Source of the DNA: Candidatus Bathyarchaeota archaeon
GTDB taxonomy: Archaea > Thermoproteota > Bathyarchaeia > TCS64
Assembly (NCBI GenBank): GCA_030670015.1
Contig: DAOVCM010000061.1
Coordinates: 1-6,091, forward strand
Direction of reading: 5' to 3'
Length of the DNA: 6,091 nucleotides
Of the stretch, positions 1-4,901 are shown one piece after another. The notes beneath the pieces were generated by a model that was given only the letters and a program-made list of their open reading frames with translations, searched no databases and was not told where the DNA came from. Every line of letters begins with the position of its first letter. The first letter of the stretch is position 1. The translations under genes and the position numbers were made by a program.

Positions 1-22
1 TAAATAATCGGAACAAATATAT
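1..22 (+). promoter_or_regulatory. possible TATA region for the first small gene
   Basis: Two AT-rich TATA-like stretches lie here, at 1-8 (taaataat) and 15-22 (aaatatat). The first fits better, because a start of transcription about 25 nt downstream (near 30) would keep the ribosome binding site at 41-51 in the transcript. A start driven by the second would cut into that site. The window edge hides any upstream BRE element, so this is a weak call from base composition and spacing only. Confidence 0.2.
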
Positions 23-40
23 CGAAGACCACTTTGATTT

Positions 41-51
41 GGGGAGAGAGG
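41..51 (+). promoter_or_regulatory. ribosome binding site fixing a TTG start
   Basis: The purine run ggggagagagg ends 7 nt before the TTG at 59. An in-frame stop (TGA, 35-37) lies just upstream and there is no ATG or GTG between, so this site decides the start of the first gene. Confidence 0.6.
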
Positions 52-58
52 GTTACCA

Positions 59-316
59 TTGATAATACTCCTCTACTTCGACTGGAACGGAAGCAGGAGA
101 GAGCTGAAGGAGTGGAATGATAAGCTTACAGAATCCTGTGAGAATACCGGTATAAAATCCATGGGTCTCTACGGATCCATGAATGAAAAGTGGAACTATG
201 TCTGTATGTTTGAGACAGAGTCCTACGACAAGTTCTTAGAGATGTGTAGAAATGTCGGTCGCCCTCCGCGTATGCCCCATCATATCAGCGAGATTCTTAT
301 CCCGCAGAGGCTTTGA
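59..316 (+). CDS. small protein of unknown function, possible dimeric alpha/beta-barrel (ferredoxin-like) fold
   Basis: An 85-residue protein I do not recognise. It starts at TTG; the nearest upstream in-frame codon of note is a stop at 35-37, and a strong purine-rich ribosome binding site sits 7 nt before the start. The hydrophobicity pattern suggests beta-alpha-beta-beta-alpha-beta: strands near residues 2-8, 32-38, 45-52 and 75-81, helices near 12-29 and 54-65. That order and length resemble single-domain dimeric alpha/beta-barrel or ferredoxin-like proteins, which is inference from pattern only. It has no signal peptide or membrane segment and is probably cytosolic. Its three cysteines (27, 49, 63) form no metal-binding pair. 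A proline-rich turn (RPPRMPHH, 68-75) precedes the last strand. It points toward the pantoate kinase gene, with a 59-nt convergent gap. The coding call is fairly safe; the function is open. Confidence 0.65.
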   Translation: MIILLYFDWNGSRRELKEWNDKLTESCENTGIKSMGLYGSMNEKWNYVCMFETESYDKFLEMCRNVGRPPRMPHHISEILIPQRL

Positions 317-375
317 AGTCTCCTCCCAACAATTTAAATTCGAATATCCCTGATTAACCAAATCAAAGACGATCA
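317..375. other. convergent intergenic spacer, AT-rich, possible termination zone
   Basis: A 59-nt gap between the ends of two converging genes. It contains a perfect 10-nt AT palindrome at 331-340 (aatttaaatt), an overlapping palindrome attcgaat at 338-345, and a 5-bp hairpin tgatt/aatca at 351-355 and 361-365. There is no long T-run on either strand, so a terminator for the two convergent genes is plausible but not demonstrated. Confidence 0.25.
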
Positions 376-1281
376 TTAAGTCAAGCGGGCTCCCTGGTCG
401 TCAACCTTGACAATTTGTACCTCGTGGTGGGGAGCCGCATCCCTGAGGGTTTCCGCCACACTATCCGCCTCTTCATTTAGAACTAGGGAGAATGCGACTT
501 CGCCGAATATCGCCATAGTACATGGTATCCCTGCATCGTTCGCCTTCTCAAGCACCGCATTCAATCTCGGCGTCGTGATTCCTATGTGGTCCGTGAAGCG
601 CCTTGAGAGTGTCATAAAGTGGGAGGGGTTAAGATCACGCTTCAATTCGTCCACAAAGCTGCCGCCCAGCTCGTTTATCCTCCGTCGGAGTCCTTCATCT
701 GCAAGGGCCTCTCTGGTGGAGATGGGTCCGAAGTGGAGGTAGACAACGGACAGCTCATGACACCGATTGTATCTCAAGGCCTCTCCTATACCAGGCCCCC
801 CAGGCTTCACAAGGACACCGAAACCCCCCTCAAGGGCAGCGAAGACAGAGCCTAAGCCGGTCCTACATTCAATCTCTGCAGTGTGGGCTACCTGCGCTGC
901 CTCGACCGTTGACATATCGAGTCCCAGAGCCTCGTTCAGAGCGAGGGCGAGAGTGAGGGCGCCACTCCCACTGGAGCCGAGTCCTGCTCCGACGGGTATC
1001 TTGACCTCATGCTCAACATTCACAGTATAAGGCTGTCCTGGGTACCGAAGCATGTGCCAGAGAACGTTCTCTGAGACGAAGGCGTGGTAGGTTAACTCTC
1101 CATTTATGCGGATTGTAAATGAACTTCTATCTGACGGTTCAACTTTCACTCTTGTGTGCACGCCTCGGACAATGGATACGCCCGCGCCCCTTGCGCCCTT
1201 GTGCAGCGGGTCCTCAGATTCGTCGCAGATCTGGAAGAAGCCGGTGAGGTGGCCAGGGGCGAAAGCCGATGCTTCCTTCAT
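376..1281 (-). CDS. pantoate kinase (archaeal GHMP kinase family)
   Basis: A 301-residue GHMP-superfamily kinase. Pantoate kinase phosphorylates pantoate with ATP to 4-phosphopantoate, which archaea then join to beta-alanine with phosphopantothenate synthetase; this replaces the bacterial PanC/CoaA order in coenzyme A synthesis. The N terminus (AFAPGHLTGFF, residues 6-16) and the following GARGAGVSI (29-37) are the family's hallmark. The glycine-rich phosphate-binding motif PVGAGLGSSGSGAL lies at 96-109. The length fits the family (about 300). The ATG at 1279-1281 places the AFAPGH motif next to the N terminus as usual; a weak AGGT lies about 8 nt upstream. The protein is soluble, with no signal peptide. 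It follows the threonine-synthase-like gene by 46 nt on the same strand, so it may share its transcript, although a TATA-like box lies in the gap. A homoserine or mevalonate kinase is less likely because of the N-terminal signature. Confidence 0.9.
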   Translation of the reverse strand: MKEASAFAPGHLTGFFQICDESEDPLHKGARGAGVSIVRGVHTRVKVEPSDRSSFTIRINGELTYHAFVSENVLWHMLRYPGQPYTVNVEHEVKIPVGAGLGSSGSGALTLALALNEALGLDMSTVEAAQVAHTAEIECRTGLGSVFAALEGGFGVLVKPGGPGIGEALRYNRCHELSVVYLHFGPISTREALADEGLRRRINELGGSFVDELKRDLNPSHFMTLSRRFTDHIGITTPRLNAVLEKANDAGIPCTMAIFGEVAFSLVLNEEADSVAETLRDAAPHHEVQIVKVDDQGARLT

Positions 1282-1315
1282 GGATATTACCTGTAGTTTA
1301 TGGGTAGGGTATTGG

Positions 1316-1323
1316 TTTTATGC
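1316..1323 (-). promoter_or_regulatory. possible internal TATA box before pantoate kinase
   Basis: In the 46-nt gap after the threonine-synthase-like gene, the minus strand reads gcataaaa. It is centred about 39 nt before the kinase start codon, so transcription would begin roughly 12 nt before the ATG. This would let the kinase be expressed apart from the upstream gene. It is a short AT-rich match without other support. Confidence 0.25.
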
Positions 1324-1327
1324 ATCG

Positions 1328-2545
1328 TCACAGGCTCTTGTAATCGAGCTTTTGTCCGGGATCGACTATGGGAGCATCGACGTGGAACAGTTCTGTGTAC
1401 TTTAAGCCTGAGCCTGTGTTGAACAGCACTACGTTCTCACCTTTGTCGACCTGCCCTTGGTTGAGCATCTTTTTGAGGGCAGCCAAAGTTGCAGCTCCCT
1501 CAGGGCAGGCGAAGAGGCCCTCTTTCTGAGCGGTCAGTCTGACAGCCTCCATGATCTCTTCGTCGCCCACGGCCAGGGCGGTACCTCCGCTCTCCCTAAC
1601 AGCCCTGAGGATTAGGAAGTCGCCGATAGCCTTCGGCACCCTCAGTCCAGCCGCCAGGGTGTCGGCCCCTTCCCAGTATGTCGACTCCTCCCTTCCCTCG
1701 TTGTAAGCTCGAATTATGGGGGCGCACCCCTCCGCCTGGACTGAGACCATACGGGGGCGCTCGCTCCCTATCCAGCCTAGGTGCTCCATCTCGTCGAAGG
1801 CCTTCCACATGCCGATTATGCCGGTGCCGCCTCCCGTCGGGTAGATGATGACATCCGGCAGCTTCCAATCCATCTGCTCAGCCACCTCGATGCCCATCGT
1901 CTTCTTCCCCTCCACCCGGTAAGGCTCCTTCAAGGTCGAGAGGGGAAACCAATCCATCTCGTCAATTCCATCTGAGACGAATTTACCGCAGTCGGTGATA
2001 AGCCCCCTGACGAGGATGACCTTGGCACCGACGACTTGACACTCCACTGCGTTCACTTTTGGCGCGTCGACTGGCATGAAGACATAGCTCTCCATTCCAG
2101 CCCTAGCGCCGTAGGCTGACATGGCGCCGGCCGCGTTACCTGCAGAGGGGAGGGCCAGCCGCTTTATCCCGAGCTCCTTGGCCTTGGAGACGGCTATCGC
2201 GAGGCCTCGCGACTTGAACGTCCCGGTGGGAATGATACCCTCGTCCTTCACCATGAGATCGGGTAGCCCCACGGCCTCCCCCAGCCTCCTTACAGGGATG
2301 AGAGGGGTCCAGCCCTCACCTAGGCTGACCTTGTTCCGTTTATCTCTCACAGGCAGCAGTTCCCAGTACCGCCACATGGAGGCCTCCCTGCAGACGAGAT
2401 CCTTCCGAGACACTGCATCGCCAACGGCGTCCAGATCATATCTCGCAAACAGAGGCTTACCACATACATCGCAGACGGTCTGCACCTTTGCTGCGTCGTA
2501 CCTCTTTCCGCATTTAGAACATTCAAGATAAGTGAGGAAACTCAA
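1328..2545 (-). CDS. threonine synthase family PLP-dependent enzyme with N-terminal zinc ribbon
   Basis: A 405-residue fold-type II PLP enzyme, most likely converting O-phospho-L-homoserine to L-threonine and phosphate in the cytosol. A zinc-ribbon pair, C9-x2-C12 and C25-x2-C28, opens the protein, as in several archaeal members. SLGEGWTPL (74-82) is the usual family entry motif. PTGTFKSRG (106-114) holds the predicted PLP Schiff-base lysine K111. SAGNAAGA (134-141) is the asparagine loop that contacts PLP, and PTGGGTG (236-242) binds the PLP phosphate. The start is TTG at 2543-2545: no upstream in-frame ATG or GTG is present before the promoter, and this start places the zinc ribbon normally. 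Canonical threonine synthases carry TGNTS rather than SAGNA at the PLP loop, so this is a divergent paralogue type usually labelled threonine synthase. A dehydratase or other beta-replacement activity cannot be excluded. Pantoate kinase follows on the same strand. Confidence 0.85.
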   Translation of the reverse strand: MSFLTYLECSKCGKRYDAAKVQTVCDVCGKPLFARYDLDAVGDAVSRKDLVCREASMWRYWELLPVRDKRNKVSLGEGWTPLIPVRRLGEAVGLPDLMVKDEGIIPTGTFKSRGLAIAVSKAKELGIKRLALPSAGNAAGAMSAYGARAGMESYVFMPVDAPKVNAVECQVVGAKVILVRGLITDCGKFVSDGIDEMDWFPLSTLKEPYRVEGKKTMGIEVAEQMDWKLPDVIIYPTGGGTGIIGMWKAFDEMEHLGWIGSERPRMVSVQAEGCAPIIRAYNEGREESTYWEGADTLAAGLRVPKAIGDFLILRAVRESGGTALAVGDEEIMEAVRLTAQKEGLFACPEGAATLAALKKMLNQGQVDKGENVVLFNTGSGLKYTELFHVDAPIVDPGQKLDYKSL

Positions 2546-2567
2546 TCTGTTCAGCTCTCTAGAAAGT
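2545..2567. repeat. imperfect direct repeat, copy 1 (over the threonine-synthase-like start)
   Basis: The plus strand shares 12 identical bases (atctgttcagct) with 2617-2628, then after a 3-4 nt variable spacer an identical agaaagt. This copy covers the predicted transcription start and leader of the minus-strand gene and touches its TTG codon, a position where a bound protein could block initiation. Function is inferred. Confidence 0.5.
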
Positions 2568-2578
2568 GATCGGTCGAG

Positions 2579-2588
2579 GTTTATATCT
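2579..2588 (-). promoter_or_regulatory. TATA box of the threonine-synthase-like gene
   Basis: The minus strand reads agatataaac, a good archaeal TATA box. It is centred about 38 nt before the TTG start, which predicts transcription starting near 2557 and a leader of roughly 12 nt. No strong ribosome binding site is seen in that short leader. The same AT block could also act on the plus strand (tttatatc), but a closer box serves the divergent gene. Confidence 0.5.
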
Positions 2589-2616
2589 TGAGTTATTGTA
2601 ATGGACGACGGGGAGT

Positions 2617-2638
2617 ATCTGTTCAGCTGTCAGAAAGT
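2617..2638. repeat. imperfect direct repeat, copy 2 (next to the divergent gene's TATA)
   Basis: Second copy of atctgttcagct-(3 nt)-agaaagt, 72 nt from the first and in the same orientation. It abuts the upstream side of the TATA-like box at 2639-2648 of the small translation-factor-like gene, where BRE contacts or activator binding would occur. The paired arrangement suggests a shared regulator of both divergent promoters, or a local duplication. Confidence 0.5.
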
Positions 2639-2648
2639 CTTTTATCAT
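2639..2648 (+). promoter_or_regulatory. TATA box giving a leaderless start
   Basis: The stretch cttttatcat is centred about 25 nt before the ATG at 2669. With normal archaeal spacing, transcription would begin at or within a few bases of that ATG. No purine-rich ribosome binding site precedes the ATG, which agrees with a leaderless message. Confidence 0.45.
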
Positions 2649-2668
2649 ATCCATCATTAGGTTTATCC

Positions 2669-2929
2669 ATGCCGAAAAGTTTGGAGAAAGTGGGGGACAT
2701 AAGTCACTACTTCACCAAGATCAGCGTCGCCATCGTAGAGATCACCGCAGCTATGAGGATTGGCGACTCTATCTCAATAAAGGGGATGACCACCAACTTC
2801 GAGCAGTCAGTGGAGTCCATGCAGATAGAGGGCGAGGACATCGAGGAGGCGAAAGCCGGCGACTCTATCGGGATGAAGGTAGTGGACAGGGTTCGCAAGG
2901 GAGACGTCGTTTACCGCCTCGTGGATTAG
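2669..2929 (+). CDS. small translation elongation factor-like protein (EF-Tu domain 2-type beta barrel)
   Basis: An 86-residue protein resembling the stand-alone translation-factor beta-barrel proteins of archaea and some bacteria. After an N-terminal beta segment ending in VAIVEIT (20-26) come MRIGDSISIKG (29-39), the signature TTNFEQSVESMQIE (41-54), and EEAKAGDSIGMKV (59-71), then a closing strand around RKGDVVYRLV (76-85). These barrels match domain II of GTPase translation factors and the C-terminal domain of U32-type peptidases, but the stand-alone proteins have no settled role that I know; there is no GTPase or catalytic domain here. I chose ATG 2669 over an upstream in-frame TTG at 2588 because the extra 27 residues look non-conserved and overlap the promoter, and because the TATA box spacing points to a leaderless start at 2669. 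It is divergent from the threonine-synthase-like gene and lies 281 nt before ilvB. Confidence 0.8.
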   Translation: MPKSLEKVGDISHYFTKISVAIVEITAAMRIGDSISIKGMTTNFEQSVESMQIEGEDIEEAKAGDSIGMKVVDRVRKGDVVYRLVD

Positions 2930-2954
2930 CCTGTGGCTGACTGTAGATAGTAAA

Positions 2955-2978
2955 GCTTTTATTTCTTCACCTTTCTCA
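2955..2978 (+). terminator. pyrimidine-rich stretch, possible archaeal terminator
   Basis: About 25 nt after the stop of the translation-factor-like gene, the plus strand runs through cttttatttcttcaccttt, rich in T. Archaeal termination often needs only T-rich tracts in the non-template strand. The same cttttatt could instead serve as a TATA box for a long ilvB leader; the two readings cannot be separated by eye. Confidence 0.35.
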
Positions 2979-2997
2979 CGTATCCACATACCGGTTT

Positions 2998-3025
2998 AGG
3001 AGGATATTGAATGGGGTATTGCTTT
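2998..3025 (+). repeat. ilvB leader direct repeat, copy 1
   Basis: This 28-nt stretch matches 3043-3070 at 24 of 28 positions, including an identical 14-mer attgaatggggtat at 3006-3019. The two copies are offset by 45 nt. Location between the translation-factor-like gene and ilvB makes a regulatory role for the ilv operon possible. Confidence 0.6.
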
Positions 3026-3031
3026 GTCCAA

Positions 3032-3048
3032 CCCCCAACTAGAGGGGG
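3032..3048 (+). other. GC stem-loop between the two leader repeats
   Basis: Five C (3032-3036) can pair with five G (3044-3048) around a 7-nt loop, aactaga. The 3' arm overlaps the beginning of the second repeat copy, so folding could expose or hide that copy if the region is transcribed. Confidence 0.4.
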
Positions 3049-3070
3049 AAATTGAATGGGGTATCGTTTT
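3043..3070 (+). repeat. ilvB leader direct repeat, copy 2
   Basis: Second copy of the leader repeat, with the identical core attgaatggggtat at 3051-3064. Its 3' end runs into gttttattc (3066-3074), a TATA-like sequence not matched as well in copy 1. A protein bound to this copy would sit directly upstream of, or over, a candidate ilvB promoter. Confidence 0.6.
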
Positions 3071-3074
3071 ATTC
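3066..3074 (+). promoter_or_regulatory. candidate ilvB operon TATA box
   Basis: gttttattc is the closest TATA-like sequence upstream of ilvB. Transcription would start around 3095, giving a leader of roughly 115 nt that includes the hairpin at 3153-3189. Other AT-rich boxes further up (2955-2963) would give longer leaders containing the repeats as RNA. Confidence 0.35.
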
Positions 3075-3152
3075 TACGGTGAAAAAACCCACACCCAACC
3101 CAATAAAGAGCGGCAAGTGAAGCCGGGAGAAACATTCTTCGAGAAAAAGGTA

Positions 3153-3189
3153 TCAACAGGATCCCAGCGAGGAGTCTGGACGCTGTTGA
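3153..3189 (+). promoter_or_regulatory. leader hairpin just upstream of the ilvB ribosome binding site
   Basis: tcaacag (3153-3159) and ctgttga (3183-3189) form a perfect 7-bp stem. Inside, ccag (3164-3167) can pair with ctgg (3176-3179), leaving the loop cgaggagt, which itself contains a Shine-Dalgarno-like gaggag. The structure ends 7 nt before the ilvB ribosome binding site. It could affect translation initiation or be a remnant of an operator palindrome; no known riboswitch class is recognised. Confidence 0.4.
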
Positions 3190-3196
3190 ACACAAA

Positions 3197-3203
3197 GGGA
3201 GGT
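3197..3203 (+). promoter_or_regulatory. strong ribosome binding site of ilvB
   Basis: gggaggt lies 7 nt before the ATG at 3211 and selects it over the in-frame ATG three codons later (3220). Confidence 0.8.
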
Positions 3204-3210
3204 ATTAACC

Positions 3211-4899
3211 ATGGTTGAAATGTCTGGCGCAAGAGCCTTCGTCGAGTCGTTGGAACGGCAGAAGGCAGAAATTATCTTCGGGGTTTCAGGGGGAGCAATT
3301 CTCCCTATATGTGATGAACTGTGGAACTCTGATCTCAGGTTTATCATGGCTCGTCACGAGCAGGGAGCCGCTCACATGGCCGATGGCTTCGCTAGGGCTA
3401 GTGGTAGAGTAGGCGTCTGCCTCGCGACCTCTGGCCCAGGGGCCACAAATCTCGTCACGGGAATTGCAACGGCAAACATTGACTCATCGCCAGTTGTGGC
3501 CTTTACAGGCCAGGTTCCTTTGAATATGATCGGGACGGATGCATTCCAAGAGGTTGACATCATCGGCGTCTCAGCCTCCATCACAAAATTCAATCTTCAA
3601 GTCAGGCGGCCCTCAGAGATCCCCCAGGCCGTCAAGTCAGCCTTCTATGTTGCTTCAACTGGGCGCCACGGCTGTGTCCTCGTTGATCTACCCAAGGATG
3701 TCCAGATCGCCGTCGAGGAGATCGAGTTTCCAGAGGAGGTTAGTTTTAGGGGGTACAACATCAACTTGGAACCAGACGGTCGTGAGATGGACTGGGCTAC
3801 GACATTGTTGTCAAATGCGAAGAGGCCAGTCATCATGGCAGGCGGCGGAGTAATCGCGTCAAACGCTTCAGCTGAACTTGTGAAGATGGCGGAGTTATTA
3901 GTTGCGCCAGTGACGACGACTCTTATGGGGAAGGGCGCAATGCCTTGTGACCACCAGCTCTTCGCTGGCCAATGCGGTATGCACGGGACAGGGGAGGCTA
4001 ACCTCCTTGTTTCCGAGGCTGATGTACTCCTTGTGGTAGGCGCCAGATTCTCAGACCGGACGACGGCGAAGCTTGAGGAATTCTCGCCAGGCGCTAAGGT
4101 TATCCATATAGACATAGACCGTAGTGAGGTCGACAAGAACATCGAGACGGTTACACGTGTTATTGGAGACGCAAAGCTGGCCCTTGAGGGTATCCTGTCA
4201 AGAATGGCCAACACTAGGTTCGATACCTCCAGAAACGGTGAATGGTTGAAGAAACTGGAGAAGTTCAGGAAGCAATATGCACCTCCGGAGCTTTCTGGCA
4301 ACCCCCATATGAGGGCCCCGGAGGTGATGAGGGCTCTGAGGAGAGCACTTCCCCGGGAAGCCCTTGTCACAACGGAGGTAGGGCAATGCCAGATGTGGAG
4401 CGCCCTTTACTTCGACGCTTACGCTCCGAGGACATTCTTCAGTTCAGGCGGACTAGGCACAATGGGGTGGGGTTTCCCCGCTGCTATCGGGGCAAAGGCT
4501 GCTCGACCCGATGTACCCGTGGTGGACATCGCCGGTGACGGTAGCTTTTGCATGACTGAAAACAATCTCGCTACATGCGTTGAGGAGAACCTGCCGGTTG
4601 TGGTCGTCGTCTTAAACAACCGTATGCTTGGTATGGTGGCTCAGTGGCAGAGGCTATTCTACGGTCGGAGATACTTCGGCGTTGAACTTGGTAATAGTCC
4701 AGACTTTGTCAAGCTTGCTGAGGCTTACGGTGCGGAAGGCGTCAGGCCCGAGACTATTGACGAGTTCGAGAGGGCGGTGAGGAGGGCTGTTAAGGATGAC
4801 GTGACAATGGTTATCGATGTGCAGATAGACCCTGAGGAGAACGTCTTCCCCATGGTCCCGCCGGGGAAAGGGTTAAAGGACCTTCTCGTGGAGGCATAG
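3211..4899 (+). CDS. ilvB: acetolactate synthase (acetohydroxyacid synthase) large catalytic subunit
   Basis: A 562-residue thiamin-diphosphate enzyme that condenses two pyruvates to 2-acetolactate, or pyruvate with 2-oxobutyrate to 2-aceto-2-hydroxybutyrate, the first common step to valine, leucine and isoleucine. Three domains are visible: the pyrimidine-binding domain (about 4-165) with catalytic E50 in RHEQGAAHMADG and the TDAFQE motif that follows GQVPLNMIG; a central domain (about 190-325) with GARFSDRTT; and the ThDP diphosphate domain (about 380-530) with GDGS starting at 442 and closing NN at 469-470. M475, V476 and W479 in GMVAQWQ match the residues that favour 2-oxobutyrate in yeast and E. 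coli isozyme II, so isoleucine synthesis is probably supported. The usual arginine or threonine before QWQ is alanine (A477). The length is typical and the start is set by gggaggt. It opens the operon; ilvN begins 2 nt after its stop. Confidence 0.96.
   Translation: MVEMSGARAFVESLERQKAEIIFGVSGGAILPICDELWNSDLRFIMARHEQGAAHMADGFARASGRVGVCLATSGPGATNLVTGIATANIDSSPVVAFTGQVPLNMIGTDAFQEVDIIGVSASITKFNLQVRRPSEIPQAVKSAFYVASTGRHGCVLVDLPKDVQIAVEEIEFPEEVSFRGYNINLEPDGREMDWATTLLSNAKRPVIMAGGGVIASNASAELVKMAELLVAPVTTTLMGKGAMPCDHQLFAGQCGMHGTGEANLLVSEADVLLVVGARFSDRTTAKLEEFSPGAKVIHIDIDRSEVDKNIETVTRVIGDAKLALEGILSRMANTRFDTSRNGEWLKKLEKFRKQYAPPELSGNPHMRAPEVMRALRRALPREALVTTEVGQCQMWSALYFDAYAPRTFFSSGGLGTMGWGFPAAIGAKAARPDVPVVDIAGDGSFCMTENNLATCVEENLPVVVVVLNNRMLGMVAQWQRLFYGRRYFGVELGNSPDFVKLAEAYGAEGVRPETIDEFERAVRRAVKDDVTMVIDVQIDPEENVFPMVPPGKGLKDLLVEA
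4890..4894 (+). promoter_or_regulatory. ilvN ribosome binding site inside the ilvB end
   Basis: ggagg lies within the last codons of ilvB, 7 nt before the ilvN ATG at 4902. With only 2 nt between stop and start, the two subunits are probably translationally coupled. Confidence 0.7.
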
Positions 4900-4901
4900 G
4901 C

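Noticed and set aside
336..350. tRNA T-loop-like sequence (ttcgaat)
   Set aside because: No acceptor, D or anticodon arms can be built around it; it is part of an AT palindrome.
407..742. Plus-strand open frames opposite pantoate kinase
   Set aside because: These are mirror frames of a well-supported minus-strand gene, with no recognisable protein features.
2121..2531. A 136-codon plus-strand frame opposite the threonine-synthase-like gene
   Set aside because: It is a shadow of the real gene; composition and lack of motifs argue against coding.
2588..2668. N-terminal extension of the translation-factor-like protein from a TTG
   Set aside because: The added residues look unlike the family, overlap the TATA box and repeat copy 2, and no ribosome binding site precedes the TTG.
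3006..3064. Possible CRISPR array in the ilvB leader
   Set aside because: There are only two copies, the repeat core is short, no further units follow and no cas gene is present.
3024..3218. A 64-codon open frame across the ilvB leader, ending just inside ilvB
   Set aside because: It starts at a TTG without a ribosome binding site, runs through the repeats and hairpins, overlaps the ilvB start and shows no family likeness. It is also not rich in valine, leucine or isoleucine codons, so it is not a convincing attenuation leader peptide.
3645..4370. A 241-codon open frame on the minus strand inside ilvB
   Set aside because: It lies wholly within a strongly identified gene, is serine/threonine-rich in the way of an antisense shadow frame, and has no ribosome binding site or family likeness.
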